In this document: positions 1-9,266 of the stretch, piece by piece
Layout of the letters: every line of letters starts with the position of its first letter
Position numbering within the stretch: position 1 is the stretch's first letter
From: Methanobrevibacter smithii ATCC 35061
GTDB lineage: Archaea; Methanobacteriota; Methanobacteria; Methanobacteriales; Methanobacteriaceae
DNA: 64,000 nt
NCBI RefSeq assembly: GCF_000016525.1
Contig: NC_009515.1
Location: 397,001 to 461,000 of the forward strand
Reading direction: 5' to 3'
The notes under the pieces: model-generated
Database searches by the model: none
Seen by the model: the letters and a program-made list of their open reading frames with translations, nothing else
What the model was told of the DNA's origin: nothing
Program-made: the position numbers and the translations under genes

Positions 1-2
1 CC

Positions 3-299
3 TATTCAATTTATGATTATATAAAAATGGGTGGAATTGTTAAAAATTATATGGATGAAAACGGACAGGCTCCAAATTACATAAATTACGAGGGTGCATA
101 TATTAGTTATTACGATTTACAGTACAATTTTGCTAAAATAACTGCAAATCATACTGACGGATCACATATGGATTTTGATAGAGAATATCATTTTGATAAA
201 GTTAATGACAGTATTTTATTAACTATATTGCCAATTGTATTGATTATTTTAGTTATTATGTTTATTTATATGATTTTTAAAAGACTATTGCACAGATAA
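3..299 (+). CDS. Pseudomurein-binding-repeat surface protein, C-terminal part (5' end outside window)
   Basis: The frame is open from the first bases of the window, so this is the tail of a longer gene; the ATG at 27 is probably internal. The first ~50 residues (VKNYMDENGQAPNYI, then a Tyr-rich stretch ending near NFAKIT) fit the pseudomurein-binding repeat found in cell-wall proteins of Methanobacteriales. A single membrane helix rich in Ile, Leu and Val follows, and the protein ends in a short basic tail (KRLLHR). That arrangement suggests a wall-associated, C-terminally anchored protein. What lies upstream is unknown. Frame and repeat are seen directly; the wall-binding role is inferred from the family. 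Confidence 0.65.
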   Translation, partial: YSIYDYIKMGGIVKNYMDENGQAPNYINYEGAYISYYDLQYNFAKITANHTDGSHMDFDREYHFDKVNDSILLTILPIVLIILVIMFIYMIFKRLLHR

Positions 300-332
300 G
301 GTTAAATTAACCTTTTTTATTTTTTTATTTTA
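299..332 (+). terminator. Hairpin plus T-tract terminator
   Basis: The self-complementary GGTTAAATTAACC (300-312) starts one base after the stop codon and is followed by a long T-rich run. It should end transcription of the surface-protein gene. Confidence 0.6.
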
Positions 333-383
333 AAATCAATAATGTTGTAAGCATCAATTATTGTTATTGCAATTGTTGTCACA

Positions 384-428
384 CCAACTGTTTTATATAC
401 TATAATAAATATATATTAAAACTGTAAA
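384..428 (+). promoter_or_regulatory. Promoter region with imperfect inverted repeat upstream of the MarR gene
   Basis: ACTGTTTTA (387-395) and TAAAACTGT (416-424) form a near-palindrome, one mismatch per arm, around a very AT-rich core that includes TATA-like sequence. MarR proteins usually bind palindromes overlapping their own promoter, so this could be an autoregulatory operator. The symmetry is seen; the role is inferred, and AT-rich DNA gives such matches by chance. Confidence 0.3.
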
Positions 429-452
429 TTTTCAAAAATAAAATTTATAAAA

Positions 453-941
453 ATGATTTTTATGAAATGTGACGTAAACTTGTTTAAAAACGACGATATT
501 AAATTTATTACATTTATTTCCATAATACACAGACAATATATGATATATTTAAATAATTATCTTAAAAAAGAAGGAATAACCGCATCACATGCACCTATAC
601 TTAGCTATTTATTATACAAAGACATATCCTATCAAGAAGAAATTGGAAATCATTTTAAAATAGATAAAGGAAGTATAGCTAGATCAATACAAAAACTACA
701 AGAAAAACAATTTATTAACAAGGAAATAGATGAAAATAACAGAAGAAAATACCAATTGTCTTTAACTGAAAAAGGCAGAACAGTTGCTTTAAAAATCATG
801 GATTTAAATAATGAATGGGAAAACCAAATATATTCAACCTGTAATACTGATGAAAAGCAGATAGTTGAACTAATGAGGAAAATAACCATATCATCAATAA
901 ACATTCAAAAAAACACACAAAAGGAGGAAAAAAATGGCTGA
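453..941 (+). CDS. MarR-family transcriptional regulator
   Basis: A 162-residue protein of normal MarR length. The winged helix-turn-helix lies at about residues 55-125: a recognition-helix region (KIDKGSIARSIQKL) followed by the wing (ENNRRKYQLSLTEKG), with long helices at both ends for dimerisation. MarR proteins respond to small molecules and often repress an adjacent exporter. Here the 3' end overlaps the MATE transporter gene by 8 bases, so the two are translationally coupled. The start could also be the ATG at 462; no strong ribosome binding site separates the two. The ligand is unknown. Confidence 0.85.
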   Translation: MIFMKCDVNLFKNDDIKFITFISIIHRQYMIYLNNYLKKEGITASHAPILSYLLYKDISYQEEIGNHFKIDKGSIARSIQKLQEKQFINKEIDENNRRKYQLSLTEKGRTVALKIMDLNNEWENQIYSTCNTDEKQIVELMRKITISSINIQKNTQKEEKNG

Positions 942-2319
942 TATGACCAAAGGAAAACATGCAAATATTGAATTAATAACTGGAGACCCTAAAAAAGCTA
1001 TTAATAAATTAGCTTGGCCTATGATGCTATCAATGCTTCTTATAATGCTTTATAATTTAGCAGATAGTGTATGGGTATCAGGACTTGGAGCAGATGCTCT
1101 AGCAGCACTAGGTTTTATAACACCACTATTTATGATTATTATCGGACTTGGAAACGGAATAGGTGCCGGTGCAAACTCATTAATCGCAAGAGCATTTGGG
1201 GCTAAAAAAGACGAATTAGCAAATAATGCTGCACTGCACTCTGTTGTATTAACTGTAATCATAGGAATTGTAATACCAATCATATTACTTCCGTTAATAC
1301 CTGAAATAGTTGTAATTATGGGTGGAGCCAGCGTTACAGAATTATGTATGGATTACAGTAAAGTTACATTTGGATTATTGATTGTATTTTTATTCTCATC
1401 AGTACTTTCATCAATATTAAGGTCAGAAGGAGATGTAAACAGAGCTACAATCGCAATAGCTATTACTGCAGTATTAAATATAATCATAGATCCGATTTTT
1501 ATATATTATTTAAATATGGGGATAGCTGGGGCTGCATGGGCAACCGTAATCTCTGCAGGAATTTCATGTATTGTAATGGCTTACTGGATATGGGTTAAAA
1601 AAGACACCTACATGAATTTAAGCTTTGATCAATTCAAAAAAAGCAAAGGAATCGTAATTGAAATTATGAAAGTAGCTATACCTTCCACTGCAGAGCAATT
1701 AATTATGTCCGGACTTACAATGGCAATAAATGCAATGCTTGTTATAGTTTCAACAACAACTGCAGTAGCAGTATATACTGCAAGTATGAGAATTGTATCA
1801 ATGGCAATGATTCCATTAATGGGAATAGCTACTGCACTTTTAACAGTAGCAGGAGCGGCATACGGTGCCCGTAACTATGAAAAATTAAAAACCAGTTTCA
1901 CATACAGTATCAAATTTGGATTAGTTATTTCATTGATTTTAGGAGCTCTAACATTTATCTTTGCACCACAAATCGCATTGCTGTTCTCATATTCTGCAGC
2001 AACAGCATATCTTACACCTCAAATTGCATTTGCACTTAGAATATTCTGTTTCTTCTTAATATTCGTACCGTTCGGTATTGCAGGATCATTTGTATTCCAA
2101 GGAGTTGGAAAAGGAACATCTTCATTACTAATAACTATCATAAGGTCATTATTTGCTGAAGTAGTCCTTGCATACTTGTTTGGAATAGTGTTAGGTTACG
2201 GAGAAATGGGTATTTTTGCAGGAGTAATTATTGGAAGCTTTATCGGTTCCATGTTTGGTTACAGCTGGGCAAGATTATTCATTAAAAAACTTAAAATTAA
2301 ATTTGGTCATGCCGACTAA
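934..2319 (+). CDS. MATE-family efflux transporter
   Basis: A polytopic protein of 461 residues with about 12 membrane helices, the usual MATE length. The start has a strong AGGAGG site inside the end of the MarR gene. MATE family features include the N-terminal segment around PMMLSMLLIMLYNLADSVWV and the two-fold repeat of six-helix halves, the second beginning near AIPSTAEQLIMSGL at about residue 250. Family members export cationic drugs or metabolites in exchange for Na+ or H+. Overlap with the MarR gene suggests substrate-induced expression. The substrate cannot be told from sequence. Confidence 0.9.
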   Translation: MADMTKGKHANIELITGDPKKAINKLAWPMMLSMLLIMLYNLADSVWVSGLGADALAALGFITPLFMIIIGLGNGIGAGANSLIARAFGAKKDELANNAALHSVVLTVIIGIVIPIILLPLIPEIVVIMGGASVTELCMDYSKVTFGLLIVFLFSSVLSSILRSEGDVNRATIAIAITAVLNIIIDPIFIYYLNMGIAGAAWATVISAGISCIVMAYWIWVKKDTYMNLSFDQFKKSKGIVIEIMKVAIPSTAEQLIMSGLTMAINAMLVIVSTTTAVAVYTASMRIVSMAMIPLMGIATALLTVAGAAYGARNYEKLKTSFTYSIKFGLVISLILGALTFIFAPQIALLFSYSAATAYLTPQIAFALRIFCFFLIFVPFGIAGSFVFQGVGKGTSSLLITIIRSLFAEVVLAYLFGIVLGYGEMGIFAGVIIGSFIGSMFGYSWARLFIKKLKIKFGHAD

Positions 2320-2490
2320 ATTTAATTCTTTTTCTTATTTTTTATTTTAATAAAAATAAAATATAGCTATTTTTAAAGCAAAAACCCACAAACTTATATG
2401 AAAACTAAAAATCAATTTTTCTTTTTACAGCAAATAATAATTTAAAATTTAAATAATATCATCCAAATAAATAATAGTTAAGGTGAATAT

Positions 2491-3168
2491 ATGAAGATAG
2501 TTGTAGCAATTGGAGGATCAATTTTATTAAAAGAATATGACTGTAAAAAATTCCAGGAATATAGTGAAATATTAAAATCATTAGCTAGCGAACATGAAAT
2601 ATTCGTTGTTGTAGGTGGAGGAAAACCTGCTAGAGAATATATTGGAGTTGTTCGTGAACTTGGAGCTGGTGAAGCTCAGTGCGATGATATTGGAATTGAA
2701 GTTACAAGAATTAATGCTAAATTGTTATTATCTGCACTTGGAGATGCTGCTTATCAGAAAGTACCTCATAACTTCCAGGAAGCTTTGGAATATTCAGCTA
2801 CCGGAAAAATAATTGTAATGGGTGGAACAGAACCTGCACACAGTACAGATGCAGTTTCCGCTATTTTAGCAGAATACATCCATGCAGATAAACTTATTAA
2901 CCTAACCTCTGTTGACGGAATGTATGATAAAGATCCGAACAAGTACGAAGATGCTAAGTTAATTAAAGAAATTACAGCTAGTGAAATGATAGAATTCATC
3001 AGCGGAAAAGACACCAAAGCCGGAACCTATGAATTCTTTGATATGACTGCAATTCAAATGATTAAAAGATCATCTCTTGAAACTGTAATAGCTAACGGTT
3101 ATGATTCTGAAAACTTAATTAAAGCTATTAATGGTGAGGAAGTAGGAACCAAAGTTATCAGCAAATAA
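2491..3168 (+). CDS. pyrH: Archaeal UMP kinase
   Basis: This 225-residue amino-acid-kinase-fold protein matches the short archaeal UMP kinase. It phosphorylates UMP to UDP in pyrimidine nucleotide synthesis in the cytoplasm. Visible features are the N-terminal phosphate-binding loop (AIGGSIL, residues 6-12), the glycine-rich [12 protein letters not shown] near residue 40, and the nucleotide-binding region with [13 protein letters not shown] around 148-160. The start is supported by AAGGTGA upstream. The tatD gene follows 12 bases later, so they are probably cotranscribed. Confidence 0.9.
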   Translation: MKIVVAIGGSILLKEYDCKKFQEYSEILKSLASEHEIFVVVGGGKPAREYIGVVRELGAGEAQCDDIGIEVTRINAKLLLSALGDAAYQKVPHNFQEALEYSATGKIIVMGGTEPAHSTDAVSAILAEYIHADKLINLTSVDGMYDKDPNKYEDAKLIKEITASEMIEFISGKDTKAGTYEFFDMTAIQMIKRSSLETVIANGYDSENLIKAINGEEVGTKVISK

Positions 3169-3180
3169 ATAGGTGATTAA

Positions 3181-3972
3181 GTGGAAAATCTTATTGATAT
3201 TGGCCTTAATTTAATGCATCCTTCTTTTAGAAAAAATAGAGAAAGTATAATTGAAGATGCCATTGATGAAGGTGTTTCCAAATTTATAATTACAGGAACC
3301 AATGTCAAAGCAAGTCAGATAGCTTGTGAATATGCATCCAATTATCCGGGAACTTTATATTCAACTTCCGGTGTTCATCCTCATGATGCAAAAACATGTG
3401 ATGACAATACTCTTTTGGAACTGGAAAAAATAGCTGAAAATGATTGTGTTATAGCTATTGGAGAATGCGGTCTTGATTATAACCGTGATTTTTCTCCAAG
3501 AGATGTTCAAAGAAAATGGTTTGAAAAACAGGTCGAATTAGCTGAAAATTTAGATATGCCTTTATTTTTACATGAAAGAGAGGCTCACAAAGATTTATAT
3601 GATATTTTAAAAAAGCATGAAGATGTTTGTGAAAAATCAGTAGTTCACTGTTTTACAGGAACCAAGCAGGAAGCTCAAAATTATATTGATTTGGGATGCT
3701 GCATTGGTGTTACCGGATGGATTTGTGATATGGAAAGAGGCAGTGACCTGCAGGATGCAGTAAGTATAATTCCAACCAACAAATTAATGATAGAAACAGA
3801 TGCTCCATTTTTAATACCTAAAAACTTTGATAAAAAACCTAAAAGTAATAAAAATGAACCCAAATATTTACCTCATATCCTAAAAACAATTGCTCATTAT
3901 AAAAACGATTATGATGTAGAAAAACTTGCAAAAGAAGTTACAAAAACTACTAAAGACTTTTTTAAAATATAA
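3181..3972 (+). CDS. tatD: TatD-family metal-dependent hydrolase (DNase-like)
   Basis: GTG start behind a TAGGTGAT site; 263 residues, typical for TatD. The protein resembles the Escherichia coli type closely: it opens with DIGLNLMHPSF rather than the usual HxH, then has GVHPHDAKT, AIGECGLDYNRDFS, HCFTGT, GITGW-like GVTGWICDMERG and IETDAPFLIP. These carry the metal-binding His, Glu and Asp residues of the TIM barrel. Family members are 3'-5' exonucleases or deoxyribonucleases. The marked similarity to bacterial TatD is unusual for an archaeon and may reflect transfer. Confidence 0.88.
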   Translation: MENLIDIGLNLMHPSFRKNRESIIEDAIDEGVSKFIITGTNVKASQIACEYASNYPGTLYSTSGVHPHDAKTCDDNTLLELEKIAENDCVIAIGECGLDYNRDFSPRDVQRKWFEKQVELAENLDMPLFLHEREAHKDLYDILKKHEDVCEKSVVHCFTGTKQEAQNYIDLGCCIGVTGWICDMERGSDLQDAVSIIPTNKLMIETDAPFLIPKNFDKKPKSNKNEPKYLPHILKTIAHYKNDYDVEKLAKEVTKTTKDFFKI

Positions 3973-3987
3973 AAATATGGTGATAAT

Positions 3988-4179
3988 ATGGCTGTAGAAC
4001 CACATAAACATTGTCCAATTTGCGGAACCCCTATACCTTTAAATGAACTTGTATGCTCTCCAGACTGTCAAAAAGTTTGGGATCAAAGACTTAATCAACA
4101 AAAGAAAAGCAGATATATGTTAACTGGAGTTATCATTCTTTTCTTAGCTATTTGGGCAGTAATGACTTTCATGAAATAA
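3988..4179 (+). CDS. Zinc-ribbon, single-pass membrane protein (DUF2116-like)
   Basis: A 63-residue protein starting after GGTGATAAT. The N-terminal half holds CPICGTPIP and CSPDCQKVW, four cysteines that should bind one zinc ion. The C-terminal half is a single hydrophobic helix (LTGVIILFLAIWAVM). This fits the short zinc-ribbon/membrane-anchor family usually labelled DUF2116 in methanogens. It lies between tatD and a YbjQ-like gene in the same direction, with nine bases to the next plausible start. The function is not known. Confidence 0.75.
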   Translation: MAVEPHKHCPICGTPIPLNELVCSPDCQKVWDQRLNQQKKSRYMLTGVIILFLAIWAVMTFMK

Positions 4180-4188
4180 GTGATGAAA

Positions 4189-4512
4189 ATGATATTGACA
4201 TCTGCAAACACACTGGAAAATAAGGAAATTGTTGAATATAAAGGTTTAGTAACCGGAGAATCCTTAATCGGTGCTAACATTTATAAAGATTTATTTTCCG
4301 GTGTTCGGGATGTTGTAGGCGGAAGAACCTCAAGATATGAAGAAGAAATCCAAAAAGCACGTGATATTGCACTGAACAGTATGGAAGAAAAAGCAGAATA
4401 TTTAGGTGCAAATGCTATTATCGGATTGAAAATTTCTTACGATAACTTAGGCGGTACTATGGGAAATACAATTCTTGTAACAGCTTACGGTACTGCTATA
4501 AAATACGAATAA
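4189..4512 (+). CDS. YbjQ/UPF0145-family protein
   Basis: A small pentamer-forming type protein of about 107 residues. The conserved run [18 protein letters not shown], the stretch [25 protein letters not shown] and the C-terminal [10 protein letters not shown] are hallmarks of the YbjQ (heavy-metal-binding-like) family. The frame is open from 4180, but the GTGATG there looks like the ribosome binding site for the ATG at 4189, which I prefer. A second gene with a related C-terminal domain follows one base after the stop. The biochemical role of the family is poorly defined. Confidence 0.8.
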   Translation: MILTSANTLENKEIVEYKGLVTGESLIGANIYKDLFSGVRDVVGGRTSRYEEEIQKARDIALNSMEEKAEYLGANAIIGLKISYDNLGGTMGNTILVTAYGTAIKYE

Positions 4513-4513
4513 T

Positions 4514-5368
4514 ATGAATCTTAAAGAAAGAATAGAAAATGTGGAAAACTTAAAAGAAGCTATTATCTGCATTTCTTTTGGAACATTTGTTGGTATTTTA
4601 ACTTATTATATTTTTTTATACTTCCATATTGATATTTATGGATGGAATTTTGGACTTATTTTTGCTCCATTAGCTGCAGGATATGCTGAAACCATATTGG
4701 CTAAACGAATAATTGGCGAAGATATTGGAGCCATCAGCGCATTTATTTTATTTCTTGTAACTGTAGTTTACGGTTTTATTATAGCCAATCCTACACTTGG
4801 AGTAAATGTAATCACTTTCGGATCAATAATTGTAATTTTACAGGCAGCTCTTCCCACACTTATTAACTATTTCTTTTTAGTTGTTATAATTGGAATAATC
4901 TCCTATTTCTTTGGGACATTTAAAAAAATTACAGATTATACCTATTCCAAATTATCTGACATGTATTATAAAATAACAGGAAAGCAAAAACCCATAAGAA
5001 CTATTGATGCGGAAGTTGTTGAAAATGAACTGGAAAGCAATAAACAAATAAATGATTTGGATTTTATATTCATAACCAGCTCACATCCAATCAATAAAAA
5101 AATAGAAATCATAGACCACTTTCATGCAACAGTATTTTTGGAAAGAGATAAAAAACTAATCCACATTGACCCTGAAAAATATGAAAAAGACACTTTAAAA
5201 ATGCTTAAAAAAGCTAAAGACAGTGTCCTAATCCAAATAGCTAATGAAATTAAAGCTCATGGAGGAAATGGAATCCTGGATTTAAAAATAGAATATGGGT
5301 TAATCGGTTTAGGTGGAGACAGTTTTCAAATTACTGCAATGGGAATGGGAGTTAAATTTAAAGATTAA
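4514..5368 (+). CDS. Membrane protein with C-terminal YbjQ-like domain
   Basis: 284 residues. The first ~140 contain four or five hydrophobic segments (for example ICISFGTFVGILTYY and FFLVVIIGIISYFFG). The rest is soluble and charged, and ends with a YbjQ-like pattern: FITSSHPINKK, an IANEIKAHGGNGILDLKIEY segment and ITAMGMGVKF. The gene starts one base after the previous YbjQ-like gene, so the two are coupled and may form one complex at the membrane. The domain assignment of the C-terminus rests on pattern similarity to its neighbour; function is unknown. Confidence 0.65.
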   Translation: MNLKERIENVENLKEAIICISFGTFVGILTYYIFLYFHIDIYGWNFGLIFAPLAAGYAETILAKRIIGEDIGAISAFILFLVTVVYGFIIANPTLGVNVITFGSIIVILQAALPTLINYFFLVVIIGIISYFFGTFKKITDYTYSKLSDMYYKITGKQKPIRTIDAEVVENELESNKQINDLDFIFITSSHPINKKIEIIDHFHATVFLERDKKLIHIDPEKYEKDTLKMLKKAKDSVLIQIANEIKAHGGNGILDLKIEYGLIGLGGDSFQITAMGMGVKFKD

Positions 5369-6177
5369 GGAACTACTCCCAGCATTTTAAGTGAAATATA
5401 CAAAACCACCAAACCAAATATCTGTTTTAATCTTTTTTCAGGAACCTTATGAGCTATTTTTGCACCATAATAAGCTAAAGGTACTGAAAACATTGCGATA
5501 ACTGCAAAATTAACTAAACTTACATAACCCAATGAATACGGAAACGGATTAACTCCCCAGCCAGATATTATATATGATACGGTCCCTCCAATAGCTGTTA
5601 GGCTAATAAATACTGATGAAATTCCGATAGCTTCAATCATTGAAAATCCGAATATTACAGTTAAAATTAGAATTATAAATACTCCTCCACCAACACCTAA
5701 AAGACCTGAGGAAATTCCAACCAATACCCCTACAACAGCTATGTTTATTAAATTAAATTTGGCTCTAGCTTTTGAAGTCTTTTTATCGGCAGACATCAAG
5801 TTACGAATAGCTATAAACAACAATAAACATCCAAATATGATTTTTAATATTTGTGTCGGCAGCATTGATGCAATCAGACCGCCCAATATGCCCCCAACAA
5901 TACCGAATAACCCCAGTCTTATTCCTGGTTTTAAAATATTGTCCATAACTTTTAAATGCCTGGATGCACCGCTTGTTGCTGTCGGAATAATAATGGCCAG
6001 ACTGGTTCCAAGAGATATCATCATGGCAAGTGACGGGTCAACTCCAAGATACTCCAACAGGAAATACTGGAATGGAACAATTAAAAATCCCCCTCCAACA
6101 CCTAAAAGACCTGATGCAAATCCTGCAACAACACCAATTAAAATTAAACCAATGAAATATTCTAATGTAAATATCAT
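5365..6177 (-). CDS. TauE/SafE-family anion permease
   Basis: A 270-residue membrane protein with about eight helices arranged as two related halves, each carrying a glycine-rich signature: ASGLLGVGGGFLIVP near residue 22 and SSGLLGVGGGVFIILIL near 155. This is the TauE/SafE family, which moves sulfite, sulfoacetate or similar organic anions across the membrane. It is convergent with, and overlaps by four bases, the preceding gene. The substrate is not predictable from sequence; no sulfur gene is adjacent. Confidence 0.85.
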   Translation of the reverse strand: MIFTLEYFIGLILIGVVAGFASGLLGVGGGFLIVPFQYFLLEYLGVDPSLAMMISLGTSLAIIIPTATSGASRHLKVMDNILKPGIRLGLFGIVGGILGGLIASMLPTQILKIIFGCLLLFIAIRNLMSADKKTSKARAKFNLINIAVVGVLVGISSGLLGVGGGVFIILILTVIFGFSMIEAIGISSVFISLTAIGGTVSYIISGWGVNPFPYSLGYVSLVNFAVIAMFSVPLAYYGAKIAHKVPEKRLKQIFGLVVLYISLKMLGVVP

Positions 6178-6231
6178 AAAAACACATATTCAGTAAATCT
6201 TTTAAATCATTAAAAACTTAAATTAATTTTA

Positions 6232-7314
6232 ATGAAAAGGAATAATATTATATTGGCCGGATTCATATTTATATTATTTGCAGGTGTACTTTTTATAACA
6301 GACATCTTCAATCCAATAATAAGGCCAATAACTCGAGTATTTCTAATGGGTTCTTCTAAAGGAAAAGATATTTTATTTTTTGGACTTTTTGGACTGTTTT
6401 TAATTTTAAGTCAAACATTTACCCTGAAAAATAAAGATATTGACTCTGACAAATACTTAAAAATAGCTATCTGTGTAGGATGTCTTTTGCTAATTTCAGG
6501 AATTATTGCCGAAATCCTGTTTAGACAGTCTTTAGGAATTCCATTAAATGTGACTTTTATGAGTGAAAGTTCACAGGCTGCAAGTACCAGTATTTTACAT
6601 ACCCATCTGCTGAAATCCATTTTTGGAGAAGCTGTAACCTCCCTGATCGGACCGTTTATCAGTAGCGGAATCAATACAGGAGTTGGATTATACACCTATG
6701 TTCCGAATATTGCTAAAACAGCAATCATATTATTCCCTATTTTATTTATATTGGAAATATTGGCCAATCAAAAACGTTTAGCTCCAACAGCAATCCTTTT
6801 AAGTTTCTTTTCAACCTGTTTACTTATTGGAGCATTAGATGGAGGAATGTTTTCCACACCTTCCATGTTAGGTATTTGCGGACTTTTTTTAGTTTACAGA
6901 AACCATTATTATTTCGATTATTATATCGGAGGAGTTGTTTTAAAAAATAAGAAAATATTAAATGATTCCAAAAAAGAATATCCCTACTACAAGGATGCAG
7001 GGTTAAGTGAAGTGAAATTCCATCTCCACAGACTACTGCCCTACATTATAGCTATTCTTTTTATAACTTTAAGAATTTCAATAGCTATTTTTGGAGCAAA
7101 TGATGAATATTACACACTTGAAGTCGTAAATCCTGCAGACAATATTGAACTAAATGATTTTCCAGTAGAAAGTATTCATCATAGTGAAAACAAAACAGTT
7201 TATACACTTGATTCCAATTATAATGAATTGAATTTAATCAAGGATTTGAAAATACCTCTAAACAATAAATGTGACTACTACACGATTTCATGGAACATTT
7301 ACTCATATATTTAA
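6232..7314 (+). CDS. Polytopic membrane protein, unknown function
   Basis: 360 residues with about eight hydrophobic segments up to residue ~290, then a hydrophilic C-terminal tail with Asn- and Asp-rich sequence that may face the outside. I recognise no family. There is no Shine-Dalgarno sequence before the ATG, while an AT-rich box lies about 28 bases upstream, so the mRNA may be leaderless. It is followed 36 bases later by a glycosyltransferase gene. That neighbour suggests a role in exporting or building a surface glycan, but this is inference from position only. Confidence 0.55.
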   Translation: MKRNNIILAGFIFILFAGVLFITDIFNPIIRPITRVFLMGSSKGKDILFFGLFGLFLILSQTFTLKNKDIDSDKYLKIAICVGCLLLISGIIAEILFRQSLGIPLNVTFMSESSQAASTSILHTHLLKSIFGEAVTSLIGPFISSGINTGVGLYTYVPNIAKTAIILFPILFILEILANQKRLAPTAILLSFFSTCLLIGALDGGMFSTPSMLGICGLFLVYRNHYYFDYYIGGVVLKNKKILNDSKKEYPYYKDAGLSEVKFHLHRLLPYIIAILFITLRISIAIFGANDEYYTLEVVNPADNIELNDFPVESIHHSENKTVYTLDSNYNELNLIKDLKIPLNNKCDYYTISWNIYSYI

Positions 7315-7316
7315 TA

Positions 7317-7333
7317 AAAACTTATAAGTTTTA
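7317..7333 (+). promoter_or_regulatory. TATA-like box for a probable leaderless transcript
   Basis: ACTTATAAGTTTTAAA is centred about 25 bases before the ATG at 7351. That spacing would put the transcription start at or next to the start codon. No ribosome binding site is visible there. Confidence 0.4.
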
Positions 7334-7350
7334 AAAATTAATATTAACAT

Positions 7351-9255
7351 ATGATTTTAAGCATTATTATACCTACATATAATGAAGAAGAATACCTTCC
7401 CTTACTTCTAGAAAGTATTAAACAGCAGGATTTCAGAGACTATGAAATAATTGTTGCTGATGCTAACTCTAAAGACAATACTGTAAAAATAGCTGAAGAA
7501 TACGGATGTATTGTTGTTGAAGGCGGAATGCCTGCAGTAGGTAGAAATAATGGTGCGAAAGTAGCTAAAGGTGAGTATTTACTATTTTTAGACTCTGATT
7601 TAAAACTTACCGAAGATTATCTTGCAAAAGTTATCTATGAATTTAAAATGGAAAGATTGGGTATTGCAATTACACAAATGAAACCCCTATCCAAAAAAAC
7701 AGAAGATAAAATCTTACATGATTTGGCCAATTTGTTTATGATAAGCGTTGAAAAAATAAAGCCACACGGTGCCGGATGTTATGGTATAATAACTAAAAGG
7801 GAATTGCATGAATGCTGCGGCGGATTTGATGAAGAATTAACTTTCGGTGAAGATACAGAATATATTGAAAGATTGGCCAAAAAAGAAAGATTTAAAGTAT
7901 TGAGAAATGCTAAAATTGGAGTTTCCACAAGAAGGCTTGAAGAGGAAGGACTTGCAACACTAGCTAAGCAATACGGTAAAAGTACTGTAAATGACTTTTT
8001 AGGCATTAGAACAGAAGCTTCAGATTTAAATTATGGTTTTGATCATGGAAAAGAACATATAAGCAAACATAAATTAGATAAAATTGCTCTGGAATCTGAA
8101 AAATTGGACCATTTGAAAAACAGCTATGATGAATCCAAACAAAAAATAAACACTGCAAAAGTCTATCTTAAAAAATCCAAAAAAACAAAAATCAGAGATA
8201 AAAAAGTAATTTTTTATTGTATCTGTGGAGAGGGAATGGGTCATGCTATCCGAAGCAGCGTAATAATCGACCGTATAAAAGACAAATATGACGTTTACAT
8301 TTTCAGCAGCGACCGTGCTTACAAATATTTAAATGAAAAATTTGACAATGTCTATAAAATCGGCGGATTCAACACAGTTTATATAAATAACAAAGTCAGC
8401 AATACAAAAACATTAATGAATGCCATTAAACGTAATCCTCTAAACATTAAAGAAGGATATGAAGAACTATATAAAAAAGCAAGAAAATTATCTCCTGACG
8501 TTATTGTTACTGATTTTGAAATCTATGCAACAATGGTTTCCAAACTTCTCAGCATTCCATTAATAAGTCTGGACAATATCCACATGATTACCCAAACTGC
8601 AATTGACTATCCTCCAAAGCATCAGGGAGAAATGCTAAAAGCAAAAGGTGTAATAAAGTCATATGTAATAAAACCGAAAATACATATTTTAACCAGCTTC
8701 TTTTATCCGAAAATCAAGCCTAAAAAAAGGGCGGTGCTCTATCCTCCAGTGATTCGTGAAGATATCTTAAAGCTGGAACCTACAATTGAAGATCACATTA
8801 TTGTCTATCAGACCAGTAAAGAAAGTGTGAAATTAGTCGAGCAATTGAAATCATTAAATGAAAAATTTATTGTTTACGGATTTAATAAGGACAAAACAGA
8901 CGAAAATCTGACTTACAAATTATTTAATGAAGATGAGTTCTACAATGATTTAGCCAGTGCCAAGGCAGTAATCTGTAATGGTGGATTTACCTTTATATCA
9001 GAAGCCATATCCCTTAAAAAACCAATATACAGCGTTCCAGCTATTGGAAACTTTGAACAAACATTAAACGGATTTTATGTTCAGAAATTAGGTTATGGAG
9101 AATATCATGAAAAGATGAGTCCTCAAGAAGTGGAAAAATTCTTAAAAAGGCTCTCCAAATATCAGAAAAAACTAGCTAAAGTTAAAAAAACAAATAACGA
9201 TGGAATTGTCAATGAATTAATATATCGTATTGAAAAATATAGTAAAAAAAGTTAA
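7351..9255 (+). CDS. Two-domain glycosyltransferase (GT2 plus MurG/GT1-like)
   Basis: 634 residues, two enzyme modules. Residues 1-225 are a GT-A fold family 2 transferase: SIIIPTYNEEEYLPLLLESI, the VADANSKDNT substrate loop, the DSD metal motif (LFLDSDLKL) and an ED pair in ELTFGEDTEYIERL. A charged linker (~235-285) leads to a GT-B domain starting near residue 290 with CGEGMGHAIRSSVII and the donor-binding CNGGFTFISEAISLKKP near 545. The combination suggests two successive sugar transfers in making a cytoplasmic glycan or glycolipid. Donor and acceptor are unknown. The preceding membrane protein may belong to the same pathway. Confidence 0.82.
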   Translation: MILSIIIPTYNEEEYLPLLLESIKQQDFRDYEIIVADANSKDNTVKIAEEYGCIVVEGGMPAVGRNNGAKVAKGEYLLFLDSDLKLTEDYLAKVIYEFKMERLGIAITQMKPLSKKTEDKILHDLANLFMISVEKIKPHGAGCYGIITKRELHECCGGFDEELTFGEDTEYIERLAKKERFKVLRNAKIGVSTRRLEEEGLATLAKQYGKSTVNDFLGIRTEASDLNYGFDHGKEHISKHKLDKIALESEKLDHLKNSYDESKQKINTAKVYLKKSKKTKIRDKKVIFYCICGEGMGHAIRSSVIIDRIKDKYDVYIFSSDRAYKYLNEKFDNVYKIGGFNTVYINNKVSNTKTLMNAIKRNPLNIKEGYEELYKKARKLSPDVIVTDFEIYATMVSKLLSIPLISLDNIHMITQTAIDYPPKHQGEMLKAKGVIKSYVIKPKIHILTSFFYPKIKPKKRAVLYPPVIREDILKLEPTIEDHIIVYQTSKESVKLVEQLKSLNEKFIVYGFNKDKTDENLTYKLFNEDEFYNDLASAKAVICNGGFTFISEAISLKKPIYSVPAIGNFEQTLNGFYVQKLGYGEYHEKMSPQEVEKFLKRLSKYQKKLAKVKKTNNDGIVNELIYRIEKYSKKS

Positions 9256-9266
9256 AATAGGGTGGT

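Noticed and set aside
5741-6196. A 151-codon plus-strand frame opposite the TauE/SafE gene
   Set aside because: Composition is Pro/Asn/Ile-rich in the manner of antisense reading of a membrane protein; the minus-strand gene has clear family motifs.
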